Below, one piece after another: positions 48,424 through 57,095 of a DNA stretch of 64,000 nucleotides (positions are counted from its first letter, which is position 1; each line of letters opens with the position of its first letter). The DNA lies in the NCBI RefSeq assembly GCF_009760925.1, contig NZ_VRLV01000005.1:558001-622000 (forward strand), written 5' to 3'. This DNA comes from Nonomuraea typhae (GTDB lineage: Bacteria > Actinomycetota > Actinomycetes > Streptosporangiales > Streptosporangiaceae). Made by a program: the position numbers and the translations under genes. The notes beneath the pieces are model-generated. The model saw only the letters and a list, made by a program, of their open reading frames with translations, did not search any database and had not been told where the DNA came from.

Positions 48424-50812
48424 ATCCGCGCTGCCCGATCTGCCGATCACCGAGGCGCTGCCCGAGCTCTCGGCCGCCCTCGAGCGGTACGGCAGCGCCG
48501 TCCTCACCGCCCCGCCCGGCACCGGCAAGACCACCGTGGTCCCGCTGGCGCTGGCCGGGCAGGGGGCGCGGGTGCTGGTCGCCGAGCCGCGACGGCTGGC
48601 CGTACGCGCTGCCGCCCGCCGGATGGGGGCGAGCTACACGATCAGAGGCGAGCGCCGGACCGGCCGCAACCCCATGGTCGAGGTCGTCACCACCGGAGTC
48701 CTCCTGCAGCGCCTCCAGCGCGACCAGGAACTGCCCGGCGTGGACGTGGTCATCCTCGACGAATGCCACGAACGCCACCTGGACGCCGACACCGCCCTCG
48801 CCTTCCTGCTCGACGTGCGCGACACCCTCCGCCCGGACCTGCGCCTGCTGGCCACCTCCGCCACCGCGGACGCCGCCCCGCTGGCCCGGCTCCTGGGCGA
48901 CGCGCCCGTCGTGACCGCCTCCGGCGCCATGCACCCCGTCCAGACGATGTGGGCGCCGCCGCCCCGCCCCGTCGCCCCGCCGCACGGGTTGCGCGTCGAC
49001 CCCGCGCTGCTGGCCCACGTCGCGGCGACGGTACGGCGGGCGCTGGCCGAGCAGCAGGGGGACGTGCTGTGCTTCCTGCCCGGCGTCGGCGAGATCGCCA
49101 AAGTGGCCGGGATGCTCGCCGGGGATCTGCCCGCCGAGGTGCTCCAGGTGCACGGGCAGGCGCCGGCGCGGGTCCAGGACGCGGTCCTCTCGCCCGGTAC
49201 GGCCCGGCGGGTGGTGCTGGCCACGTCGGTGGCCGAGTCCAGCCTGACCGTGCCCGGGGTCCGGGTCGTGGTCGACTCCGGGCTGGCTCGGGAGCCGCGC
49301 ACTGACCACGCCCGCGGGCTGGGCTCCCTGACGACGATCCGGGCCGCGAAGGCCGCCGCCGTCCAGCGCGCCGGCCGGGCCGGCCGCGAAGCGCCCGGCG
49401 TCGTCTACCGATGCTGGAGCGAAGCCGAGCACGAACGCCTGCCCGACCAGCCACGGCCCGAGATCGCCCTGGCCGACCTGACCGGGTTCGCCCTGCAGGC
49501 CGCGTGCTGGGGCAGCCCGGACGCCTCCGGCCTGCGTCTGCTCGACCCGCCGCCGCCCGCCGCGATGTCGGCCGCCGCCCGCGTCCTTGCGACCCTCGGG
49601 GCGCTGGCCGGCCGGACCGTGACCGAACGTGGCCTGCGGATGGCCCGGGCAGGGGTGCATCCGCGCCTGGCCAGGGCCCTTCTCGACGCCGGTCCCGATG
49701 CCGCCGAGGTGGTGGCGCTGCTGTCGGACCAGCTTCCCAGGGACGCCTCCGACGACCTGGCCGAGGTCTGGCGCTCGGCCCGCCGCGGCGCCCTGCCGCG
49801 CTGGCGGCAGGAGGTGAACCGCCTGGCGCCGGCCGTACGCGAACCGGGACGGGTGCGGGACGCCGTGGCCGGGCTGACCGTGGCGCTGGCCTTTCCCGAG
49901 CGGGTGGCGCGGCGGCAGGGTCAGGCGTATCTGATGGCCTCGGGGACCCAGGCGGAGCTTCTCGGCGGGTCGCGGCTCGAGGGGGTCGAGTGGCTGGCGG
50001 TCGCGGTGACGGATCGGCCGCTCGGCTCGCCCAGAACGCGCATCAGGCAGGCGGCGGTGATCGACGAGGAGATCGCGCGGGCGGCCTTCGGCGTCACCGT
50101 CGAGGACGAGGTGGCCTGGCGGGTGCCGCCGGGGGAGCGGTACGGAGACGTGGTGGCCCGGCGGGTCGAACGGATCGGGGCGATCGAGGTGGCGTCGTCG
50201 CCGCTGAAGGACGCCGATGTCAGGCAGGCGCTGCTGGACGGCCTGCGGACCGAGGGCGTGCTCAGCTGGACCCCCGAGGCCACCGCCCTGCGCCGGCGGA
50301 TGGAGTTCTGCCACCGGGCGATCGGGGCGCCCTGGCCGGCCGTGGACGACCAGGCGCTGCTCGACCTGGCCGATCAGTGGCTGGAGCCGGAGCTGTCGAG
50401 GGCGCGCAGGCGGGCCGACCTGACGCGGATCGACGTGGCCGGCGCCCTCAGGCGGCTGATCCCGTGGAGCGAGCGGCTGGAGGGGGTGGCGCCGGAGCGG
50501 ATCGAGGTGCCCAGCGGGTCCAGGATCCGGGTCGACTACTCGGGTGAGCAGCCGGTGCTGGCGGTCAAGCTGCAGGAGTTGTTCGGCTGGCAGGAGGCGC
50601 CGAAGGTCGCGGGGGTGCCCCTGGTCATCCACCTGCTCTCGCCGGCGGGGCGTCCGGCGGCGGTGACGGCGGATCTCGCGTCGTTCTGGCGGGAGGGCTA
50701 CAAGGCGGTCCGGGCGGAGCTCCGGGGGCGGTATCCGAAGCATCCGTGGCCCGAGGACCCCCTCACCGCGGCCCCCACACGTCACACGAAAGCCCGGATA
50801 ATGGGCACATGA
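48416..50812 (+). CDS. hrpB: ATP-dependent helicase HrpB
   Basis: 798 residues, DEAH-family superfamily 2 helicase. Motif I APPGTGKTT, motif II DECH (LDECHERH), motif III ATSATAD, motif VI QRAGRAGRE. The C-terminal HrpB-specific domain contains LFGWQEAPKVAGVPLVIHLLSPAG with RPAAVTADLASFW. The cellular role of HrpB in actinomycetes is unclear. Start ATG overlaps the ArsR stop; stop overlaps the next gene (ATGA). Confidence 0.94.
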   Translation: MAESALPDLPITEALPELSAALERYGSAVLTAPPGTGKTTVVPLALAGQGARVLVAEPRRLAVRAAARRMGASYTIRGERRTGRNPMVEVVTTGVLLQRLQRDQELPGVDVVILDECHERHLDADTALAFLLDVRDTLRPDLRLLATSATADAAPLARLLGDAPVVTASGAMHPVQTMWAPPPRPVAPPHGLRVDPALLAHVAATVRRALAEQQGDVLCFLPGVGEIAKVAGMLAGDLPAEVLQVHGQAPARVQDAVLSPGTARRVVLATSVAESSLTVPGVRVVVDSGLAREPRTDHARGLGSLTTIRAAKAAAVQRAGRAGREAPGVVYRCWSEAEHERLPDQPRPEIALADLTGFALQAACWGSPDASGLRLLDPPPPAAMSAAARVLATLGALAGRTVTERGLRMARAGVHPRLARALLDAGPDAAEVVALLSDQLPRDASDDLAEVWRSARRGALPRWRQEVNRLAPAVREPGRVRDAVAGLTVALAFPERVARRQGQAYLMASGTQAELLGGSRLEGVEWLAVAVTDRPLGSPRTRIRQAAVIDEEIARAAFGVTVEDEVAWRVPPGERYGDVVARRVERIGAIEVASSPLKDADVRQALLDGLRTEGVLSWTPEATALRRRMEFCHRAIGAPWPAVDDQALLDLADQWLEPELSRARRRADLTRIDVAGALRRLIPWSERLEGVAPERIEVPSGSRIRVDYSGEQPVLAVKLQELFGWQEAPKVAGVPLVIHLLSPAGRPAAVTADLASFWREGYKAVRAELRGRYPKHPWPEDPLTAAPTRHTKARIMGT

Positions 50813-51495
50813 CGGACCCCCGGGCACTGGCGGCGGCACGCAACAACGCCGAGTGGTGCGACCTGATGTCCCGTGCCCACGGTGTCACGGGGGAGTTCGG
50901 CGCCAGGGTGTGGCGTAGCGCGCGGCGCACGCCGCCCTACTACCCGGACGCGGTCACCCTCGACCCGGCCGCCACGGCCGCGGACGTGCTCGATGGCATC
51001 GACGCGGGCCCCTGGGCCTCGGTGAAGGACAGCTTCGCCGCCCTGGAACCGTTCGGCGGGTTCGAGGTGCTTTTCGCGGCGCAGTGGATCCACCGGGACG
51101 CGCCCGTGGACGCTGACCTGCCCGGCGAGGTGAACTGGAGCCGGGTCGAGGACGCGGCCGATCTGCGCGCCTGGGAGCGCGCCTGGAACGGCGGGCGGGA
51201 CAACGACCTGTTCCGGCCCGCGATCCTGGCCGAGGCGGCGGTGCTCGCGGGCCGGGTGGACGGCGAGATCGTCTGCGGGGCCGTGCTCAACGCCGGTGAC
51301 GGGGTGGCCGGGGTCTCGAACGTCTTCGCCGCCGGTCGCGACGTGGACGACGCGTGGGCGGGCGCGCTCGCCATGGCCGCCCGGTTGTTCCCCGGGCGGC
51401 CGCTGGTCGGCTACGAAAGCGACGTGGAGCCCGCCGAACGCCACGGGTTCACGCCGGTCGGGGCGCTGCGGGTCTGGCTCAAGGAGAGTGGATAG
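50809..51495 (+). CDS. Unknown protein, possibly GNAT-fold
   Basis: 228 residues from ATG 50809, which overlaps the hrpB stop by four bases. Two halves: 1-115 with EWCDLMSRAHGV and FGGFEVLFAAQWIHRD, and 115-228 with VLAGRVDGEIVCGAVLN, GVSNVFAAG and a final ESDVEPAERHGFTPVGALRVWLKE. The second half looks like the beta-strand order of an N-acetyltransferase, ending in the typical ERHGFxxVG phrase, but a clear acetyl-CoA loop (R/Q-x-x-G-x-G/A) is missing. It overlaps the convergent threonine-synthase-like gene by 17 bases. Confidence 0.7.
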   Translation: MTDPRALAAARNNAEWCDLMSRAHGVTGEFGARVWRSARRTPPYYPDAVTLDPAATAADVLDGIDAGPWASVKDSFAALEPFGGFEVLFAAQWIHRDAPVDADLPGEVNWSRVEDAADLRAWERAWNGGRDNDLFRPAILAEAAVLAGRVDGEIVCGAVLNAGDGVAGVSNVFAAGRDVDDAWAGALAMAARLFPGRPLVGYESDVEPAERHGFTPVGALRVWLKESG

Positions 51496-52666
51496 CGTCC
51501 CGCCAGGTGGGGTTCTCCAGCACCTCGGTCCGGTGCTCGCCCACCCCCAGATCCTTGAACCCGCTGGAGGTGGCCACGCACACCACCGGCCCGTCGAACG
51601 CCCGCCCCAGCGAGCGGAAGGCGGCCAGCCCGGCGGCGCCCGACAGCTCCTGCCAGACTCCCCGCAGGGCCAGCTCCCGCTGGGCGGCGCGCATGGCGTC
51701 GTCGCTCACCAGCAGCGCCTGCCCGCCGCTGTCGCGGACGGCGCGGACGCCGCGATGGCCGCCGACGTCGCACAGGATGGCGTACGCGGCCGAGCGCCCG
51801 GCGGGAACGATCACGGCGGGCTCCCCGGTCGCCAGCGCCCGCGCGGTCGGCCCACCGGCGGCGGGCTCACAGGTGAAGATGGCCGGCGTGCCGGCGGCCA
51901 CCCCTAGCCGGAGCAGCTCGGCGAACCCCTTCCACACCCCGTAGACCAGCTCTCCGTAACCGGTCGGGGTGAACACGGCCGCCGGAACCCGCCCAAGCTG
52001 CGCGAACAACTCATAGGCAATGGTCTTATACCCCTCCGGCCCATACGGGTGCCCGGTGTGGGTGACGCTCTGGTTGCTGACCGGGTGATAGCCCAGCTCG
52101 TCCACGATCTCCCGCAGCAACGGCCACCGCTTGTCGGCCGGCACGGTCAGCACCTTCGCCCCATAGGACCGCACGAAGGTCTGCACGACGGGCGGCGACT
52201 CGGCCGAGGCGAGAACGACGGCGGGCAGCCCGGCCCGCGCGGCGTAGGCGGCGGCCGAGGCGCCGTGGTTGCCGGAGGAGGCGACCACCACCCCGGGCGC
52301 CCCGGTGGTGACGGCGGCGCTGACGGTGACGCGGTTGAGCCGGTCCTTGTGCGACCAGGTGGGGTTGCGGGACTCGTCCTTGACGTAGACCCCGTCGAAC
52401 TCCAGGAGCGGCGTGCCGCCCTCGCCCAGCGTGGGCGCGGCCAGGGGCGGCAGCAGGGGTGACCATCGCGCGATGTCCGGCAGGGGCGCCTGGGCGAACA
52501 GATCCCCGGGCACCCGGGCGTAGTCGTAGTCCACCTCCAGCGGATAGGCCACGGAAGGGGTGCTGGTCTCGGGGCAGCCACGGGTGAGGGGCGGCAGGAG
52601 CGGATAGCTGAGGGACGGATCGCCCAAGGAGCGCTGGGCGACGGCGAGCGAGGGTCGTGCGTTCAC
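51479..52666 (-). CDS. Threonine-synthase-like PLP enzyme
   Basis: About 395 residues from GTG 52666 (ATG 52684 adds six). Fold-type II PLP enzyme: GGTPLLEFDGVYVKDESRNPTWSHKDR contains the Schiff-base Lys in SHKDR (split motif), SSGNHGASAAAYAARAGL binds the phosphate, and PTGYGELVYGVWKGF is the second PLP loop. Real threonine synthases share these. An N-terminal segment of 30-40 residues is not typical. The substrate may be another amino acid phosphate ester or a beta-substituted alanine. No threonine biosynthesis genes lie nearby. Confidence 0.85.
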   Translation of the reverse strand: MNARPSLAVAQRSLGDPSLSYPLLPPLTRGCPETSTPSVAYPLEVDYDYARVPGDLFAQAPLPDIARWSPLLPPLAAPTLGEGGTPLLEFDGVYVKDESRNPTWSHKDRLNRVTVSAAVTTGAPGVVVASSGNHGASAAAYAARAGLPAVVLASAESPPVVQTFVRSYGAKVLTVPADKRWPLLREIVDELGYHPVSNQSVTHTGHPYGPEGYKTIAYELFAQLGRVPAAVFTPTGYGELVYGVWKGFAELLRLGVAAGTPAIFTCEPAAGGPTARALATGEPAVIVPAGRSAAYAILCDVGGHRGVRAVRDSGGQALLVSDDAMRAAQRELALRGVWQELSGAAGLAAFRSLGRAFDGPVVCVATSSGFKDLGVGEHRTEVLENPTWRDAIHSP

Positions 52667-52705
52667 GCGGGTGAGCCTACGCAACGCCGCCGACAGGACT
52701 CGTGG

Positions 52706-52733
52706 GCTATCATGGTGATATCACTTCGATAGC
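52706..52733. promoter_or_regulatory. 28-bp imperfect palindrome before the SPFH/RHH operon
   Basis: GCTATC (52706-52711) mirrors GATAGC (52728-52733), and the centre GTGATATCAC (52715-52724) is a perfect 10-bp palindrome. In total 11 of 14 base pairs match across the axis. It ends 11 bases before the SPFH ATG and overlaps the approach to AAGGAG, so binding would block expression. The ribbon-helix-helix protein of the operon is the natural candidate. Confidence 0.6.
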
Positions 52734-52744
52734 AAGGAGTCGCG

Positions 52745-53593
52745 ATGGAACGACGTGCCTTCCGCCTTAACGGCTTCCTGGCCCTGATCCTGGCGATCGC
52801 CCTGGCCGCGGTCGCGGGGTTCTCGGCGCTGTCCGGCACGGCCGCGGGCCTGGTCCTGGCCGTGGTGCTCGGGGCGCTGACGCTGCTGGTCCTCACCGGG
52901 TTCGCGGTGATCAACCCGAACGAGGCCAACGTGGTGCAGTTCCTGGGCCGTTACGTCGGCACGGTCACCGACAACGGCCTGCAGTGGGTGCTGCCGCTGA
53001 CCACCAAGCGCCGGGTCACGCTCCGGGTCAGGAACTTCGAGACCGCGAAGCTCAAGGTCAACGACGCCGACGGCAACCCGGTCGAGATCGCCGCCGTCGT
53101 GGTCTACAAGGTCACCGACACCGCCCGTGCGGTCTTCGCGGTCGACGACTACGAGGAGTACGTCGCCATCCAGTCGGAGGCCGCGGTGCGCCACCTGGCC
53201 ACCACCCACCCGTACGACTCCCACGACGACTCCCGCACCAGCCTGCGCGACGGCACCAGCGTGGCCGAGGAGCTGACCGGCGAGCTGCGCGAGCGCACCG
53301 AGCTGGCCGGGGTCGAGGTGCTGGAGGCGCGCATCACCCACCTCGCCTACGCCCCGGAGATCGCCCAGGCGATGCTGGTGCGCCAGCAGGCCGCCCAGGT
53401 GGTCGCCGCCCGCACCAAGATCGTCGAGGGCGCCGTCGGCATGGTCCAGCTCGCCCTCGACCGCCTGGCCGCTGAGGGCGTGGTGGACCTCGACGAGGAG
53501 CGCAAGGCGCAGATGGTCTCCAACCTTCTGGTCGTCCTGTGCGGCGACCGGGCGACACAGCCGGTGGTGAACGCCGGCAGCCTGTATGCCTGA
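52745..53593 (+). CDS. SPFH/band 7 domain membrane protein
   Basis: 282 residues. Two hydrophobic helices (about 10-30, 34-56) lead into an SPFH domain beginning VINPNEANVVQFLGRYVGTV. Then VEIAAVVVYKVTDTARAVFAVDDYEEYV and the helix ELRERTELAGVEVLEARITHLAYAPEIAQAMLVRQQAAQVV are typical of the family. It should form membrane-bound oligomers. AAGGAG stands eight bases before ATG. Its last eight bases overlap a small RHH gene. Confidence 0.9.
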   Translation: MERRAFRLNGFLALILAIALAAVAGFSALSGTAAGLVLAVVLGALTLLVLTGFAVINPNEANVVQFLGRYVGTVTDNGLQWVLPLTTKRRVTLRVRNFETAKLKVNDADGNPVEIAAVVVYKVTDTARAVFAVDDYEEYVAIQSEAAVRHLATTHPYDSHDDSRTSLRDGTSVAEELTGELRERTELAGVEVLEARITHLAYAPEIAQAMLVRQQAAQVVAARTKIVEGAVGMVQLALDRLAAEGVVDLDEERKAQMVSNLLVVLCGDRATQPVVNAGSLYA

Positions 53594-53747
53594 GAAGAAG
53601 AAGCTCCTGCTCCGCCTGGATCCGGCCGTGTACGACGCGATCGCCAAGTGGGCCGCCGACGATCTGCGCAGCGTCAACGCGCAGATCGAGTACGCCCTAC
53701 GGCTGGCCTTGAAAGAAGCCAAGCGGGAGCCTCGCGCCGAACGTTAG
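53586..53747 (+). CDS. 53-residue ribbon-helix-helix (Arc-type) protein
   Basis: MPEKKKLLLRLDPAVYDAIA opens the chain: a short beta strand (KLLLRL), then two helices (PAVYDAIAKWAADDL and SVNAQIEYALRLALKEAKRE). This is the Arc/MetJ fold, like many antitoxins. The ATG lies within the SPFH gene (8-base overlap), so both are made together. It probably binds the 28-bp palindrome in front of the operon. Pairing of SPFH with Arc-type proteins is recurrent in actinomycetes as far as I recall, with unknown purpose. Confidence 0.85.
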   Translation: MPEKKKLLLRLDPAVYDAIAKWAADDLRSVNAQIEYALRLALKEAKREPRAER

Positions 53748-53767
53748 AAACCTGCACACTCTTATGC

Positions 53768-55219
53768 ATGATTTGGGCAGGCAAGTCCGCTGTCGAGATC
53801 GCGCAAGCCGTACGGCACGGCGAGGCCGCACCGGAGACCGTGGTCGAGGAACATCTGTGCGCCATCGCCGAACGCGACCCGAAGATCAAGGCGTTCCGCC
53901 TGGTCAGGGCGCGTGCCGTCGAGGAGGCCAGGGCCGTGCGCAAACGCCGCGACCTGGCCGACCTGCCGCTGGCGGGCGTGCCGGTGGCGGTCAAGGACAA
54001 CCTGGCCGTCGCCGGTGAGACCTGCCGCCTCGGCTCCGGCGCCACCTCCGACGCCCCGGCGGCCGAGGACCATCCGGCCGTCGCCCGCCTGCGCGCGGCG
54101 GGCGCGGTGATCGTCGGCCTGACCAACATGCCCGAGCTGGGCCTGGTCGGCTTCGGCGACAGCGCGTACGGAACCGTCAGGAACCCCTGGGACCTCTCCC
54201 GTACGGCCGGCGGCTCCTCCTCCGGCAGCGCCGCGGCCGTGGCGGCCGGGATGGTCCCGATCGCCCTGGGCAACGACGGCATGGGCTCCCTGCGCATTCC
54301 GGGCGCCTGCTGCGGCGTGCTGGCGCTGAAACCGGGGCCCGGCGTGGTGCCGCCGCCGGTCGACGACTGGGACGGGCTGACCGAGAACGGGCCCGTGGCC
54401 TGGAGCGTGGCCGACCTGTCGCTGGCGTTGTCGGTGCTGGCGGCCGACCCGGGGCTGGCCGAGTCCTGGCGCACCGGCACGCGTACCGAGCCGGTGCGCC
54501 CGATGCTCCGCTCGATCTGGGCCGAGGACGACGACGAGGGCTGGGCGGCGCCGCGGACGATCCGGGCGGCCGAGGACGGGTTGTTCGAGCTGCGGGTGGC
54601 CTACGCGCCGCAGCCGCTGCCGGTGGGGATGGCGGTGGACGCGGAGTTCCGCGCGGCGGTGGAGGCGGCGGCCGAGACGCTGCGCGTGGCCGGGCACACG
54701 ATCGTGGAGCACCCGCGGCGCCTGCCCGGCTGGCTGGGCCCCGCCACGGTCGCGGCCTGGCTGGCCCGCTCCGGCGCGGCGGTCCAGGGCCTGGACCGAG
54801 CCCGGCTGGAACGGCGCAGCCGCGCCCTGGGCCGGGCCGGGCGGCTGCTGGCCAGGCTCACGCTCGACGGGTCGAAGGGGCGCGAGCGCTGGCGGGGGTA
54901 CGGCGCCGACCAGTGGTTCGGGGACGCCGACGTGCTCATCACCCCGACGCTGGCCGCGGTGCCGCCGCGCGCCGACCGCTGGGGCGAGCGCGGCCTGCTG
55001 CGCAACGTGCTGGTCAACGCCAGGTACGCGCCGGTGACCGGGCCGTGGAACATGTGCGGCTGGCCCGCGGCGACCGTGCCGATCGCCACCCACTCGGCGG
55101 GCGTGCCGATCGGGGTGCAGCTCATCGCGCCGCCGGGCGGCGAGACCCACCTGCTCGGGCTGGCCGCGCAACTGGCCGCCCGGCATCCGGCGGTGCGCCC
55201 GCCGGGCTACGGGAGCTAG
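53768..55219 (+). CDS. Amidase-signature family enzyme
   Basis: 483 residues from ATG 53768. The Ser-cisSer-Lys triad is present: Lys in PVAVKDNLAV, the cis-Ser in GGSSSGSAAAVAAG, and the nucleophile Ser region in GNDGMGSLRIPGACCGV. The usual GTDxGGS phrase is changed to GNDGMGS. The C-terminal phrase WNMCGWPAATVPI is typical. It hydrolyses an amide; no GatB/GatC neighbours are present, so it is not the tRNA amidotransferase. Ends overlapping uppP by four bases tail to tail. Confidence 0.9.
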   Translation: MIWAGKSAVEIAQAVRHGEAAPETVVEEHLCAIAERDPKIKAFRLVRARAVEEARAVRKRRDLADLPLAGVPVAVKDNLAVAGETCRLGSGATSDAPAAEDHPAVARLRAAGAVIVGLTNMPELGLVGFGDSAYGTVRNPWDLSRTAGGSSSGSAAAVAAGMVPIALGNDGMGSLRIPGACCGVLALKPGPGVVPPPVDDWDGLTENGPVAWSVADLSLALSVLAADPGLAESWRTGTRTEPVRPMLRSIWAEDDDEGWAAPRTIRAAEDGLFELRVAYAPQPLPVGMAVDAEFRAAVEAAAETLRVAGHTIVEHPRRLPGWLGPATVAAWLARSGAAVQGLDRARLERRSRALGRAGRLLARLTLDGSKGRERWRGYGADQWFGDADVLITPTLAAVPPRADRWGERGLLRNVLVNARYAPVTGPWNMCGWPAATVPIATHSAGVPIGVQLIAPPGGETHLLGLAAQLAARHPAVRPPGYGS

Positions 55220-56049
55220 TGCGGAAGCGGCTCGATCACGCCGGTCGTGACCAGGAAGATGATGAGCAGGCCCAGCAGGATCCGGTAGATGACGAAGCCG
55301 GTGAAGCGGTGGGTGCTGATGTACTTCAGGAACCAGGCCACCGCGGCGTACCCGACGACGAACGAGATGACCGTGGCCAGGATCGTCGGCCCCCAGGCGG
55401 GCGCCTGGCCCTCGCCGATCTCGAACACCTCCAGCAGGCCCGACGAGAGCACGGCCGGGATGGCCAGCAGGAAGGAGTACTTCGCCGCGTCCTCACGCCG
55501 GTAGTCGAGCAGGAGGCCGGCGGTGATGGTGCCGCCGGAGCGGGAGACGCCGGGGATCAGGGCCAGCGACTGGGCGAAGCCGTACACGATGGCGTGGGTG
55601 AAGCTGAGGTGGCGCTCCAGCGTGAGCTTGTTGCGGGCGGTGCGGTCGGCGAACCACAGGATGATCGCGAAGACGATGAGCGTGGTGCCGATGATGCGCA
55701 GGTCGCGGAAGACGGTCTCGATCTGGTCCTTGAACAGCAGGCCGAGCACGCCGATGGGCAGGGATCCGGCGATGATGAACCAGCCCATCCTGGCGTGGAA
55801 GGCGCCGCGCAGCGCGGGCGTCCACAGGGAGCGCGTCCAGGTGGAGATGATCTGCCAGATCTCCTTGCGGAAGTAGATCAGCACGGCCGTCTCGGTGCCG
55901 AGCTGGATCACGGCGGTGAAGGCGGCGCCGGGGTCCTGCCAGCCGAAGAGCTCTCCGGCCACGCGGATGTGCGCGCTGGAGGAGATCGGAAGGAACTCCG
56001 TCAGGCCCTGGATGAGGCCGAGGACCACAGCTTCGAACCAGCCGATCAC
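55216..56049 (-). CDS. uppP: Undecaprenyl-diphosphatase
   Basis: 277 residues, start GTG 56049 with AAAGGTG upstream. Membrane enzyme that recycles the lipid carrier C55-PP to C55-P for wall synthesis. The two signature regions are complete: GLTEFLPISSSAHI (Glu and Ser/His) near the N-terminus and IPGVSRSGGTIT (Arg) in the middle. Eight helices are expected. Gene name bacA is also used. Confidence 0.96.
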   Translation of the reverse strand: MIGWFEAVVLGLIQGLTEFLPISSSAHIRVAGELFGWQDPGAAFTAVIQLGTETAVLIYFRKEIWQIISTWTRSLWTPALRGAFHARMGWFIIAGSLPIGVLGLLFKDQIETVFRDLRIIGTTLIVFAIILWFADRTARNKLTLERHLSFTHAIVYGFAQSLALIPGVSRSGGTITAGLLLDYRREDAAKYSFLLAIPAVLSSGLLEVFEIGEGQAPAWGPTILATVISFVVGYAAVAWFLKYISTHRFTGFVIYRILLGLLIIFLVTTGVIEPLPH

Positions 56050-56091
56050 GCGCGCACACCTTTCTGAGCCCGTCCCTTTAACGACTGGAGG

Positions 56092-56982
56092 CTATCGGTC
56101 GCCGGGACGAGGTGGTGACAGGAGTTGCTCGCGCAGGGCGGTGAGCTGGTGAGAGTGCTCGACAGATCGATTCTCGTCGAGGGAGTCGATGGCGAGCAGG
56201 AGCGCGTCGGCGACGATCATGCCCGTCAGGGGTTCCGCGGTGATGCCGGTGGGCGTGTGGGGCGCGTTCAGCACGGCGTCCACCCGGTCGGCGAAGGCGC
56301 CGCCCAGCTCATCGGAGATGAGGATGACTCCGGCGCCGACCTGGCGGGCCCGGTCGATCACCACGGTGATCTCCTTGAGCCGCCGCCCCGGCTGGAAGAT
56401 CACCACGGCCTCGCCGTGGCCGAGGGCGAGCAGGTCGTCGGCCAGCGTGAAGCCGGTGGCCGAGCTCGTCCGGGCGCGGTGGCCGCGGCGGCCCAGCTTG
56501 AGCGCGAGATGCCGGGCCGCGGGCTCCGAGGCGCCCACGCCGTACACGAGGGTCGAGGAGGCGTTGACCAGGAGTTCCAGGGCGCGTTTGAAGGAGTCGG
56601 CGTCCCAGAGCGCGCGGCACTGGTCGATGCGCTCGCGGGCCTCGTCGAAGACGCGTGACCAGATGGCCGACAGGTCGTGGCCGACGTGGCTGATGCGCTG
56701 CTGCAGGCGTACGTCGGGGGCGACCGCGGAGGTGAATTCGCCGGCCAGGGCCCGCTTCAGGGCGGGCAGGCCGTCGAAGCCGAGCCGCTGCACCGTGCGC
56801 ACGACGGTGGCGTTGCTGGTGCCGGTGGCCCGGCCCAGCTCGTTGGCGCTGGCGAACAGGATCTGCTCGGGCGAATTGGAGACGACATACTGGCACACGG
56901 CCCGCTCGGCCGGCGACAGCTCGTCCCACAGCTGTCTCACCATGGCCCTGAGCTGCTCGATCGGGCTGTGTGTATTTTCCAT
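56092..56982 (-). CDS. RpiR/MurR-family regulator
   Basis: 296 residues. N-terminal HTH_6 domain: SPAERAVCQYVVSN, ATGTSNATVVRTVQRLGFDGLP. The C-terminal SIS domain (about 135-260) has VYGVGASEPAARHLALKLGRRG and the sugar-phosphate loop region VIFQPGRRLKEI. Such regulators sense phosphosugars such as MurNAc-6P or GlcNAc-6P. Here it faces a divergent operon for an Ntn acylase and an oligopeptide ABC importer, with three copies of a palindromic site between. Confidence 0.9.
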   Translation of the reverse strand: MENTHSPIEQLRAMVRQLWDELSPAERAVCQYVVSNSPEQILFASANELGRATGTSNATVVRTVQRLGFDGLPALKRALAGEFTSAVAPDVRLQQRISHVGHDLSAIWSRVFDEARERIDQCRALWDADSFKRALELLVNASSTLVYGVGASEPAARHLALKLGRRGHRARTSSATGFTLADDLLALGHGEAVVIFQPGRRLKEITVVIDRARQVGAGVILISDELGGAFADRVDAVLNAPHTPTGITAEPLTGMIVADALLLAIDSLDENRSVEHSHQLTALREQLLSPPRPGDR

Positions 56983-57001
56983 TACGGCTCTTGACTCCTT
57001 C

Positions 57002-57068
57002 GTAGCGGTCGTTACTCTGTCCTGAAACGCGCGCTACAGACTCGCGGTCTGCTGAAACGAACGTTACA
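57002..57068. promoter_or_regulatory. Three GNAACG-NN-CGNTAC sites, candidate RpiR operators
   Basis: Copies: GTAGCGGTCGTTAC (57002-57015), GAAACGCGCGCTAC (57024-57037) and GAAACGAACGTTAC (57054-57067). Each is a near palindrome of GTAACG-NN-CGTTAC. They lie between divergent starts at 56982 and 57096. The second and third sit in a longer TGAAACGNNCGNTACA repeat exactly 30 bases apart. Confidence 0.65.
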
Positions 57069-57095
57069 CGGCTCCGGCCGGTCCAAGGAGCACCA

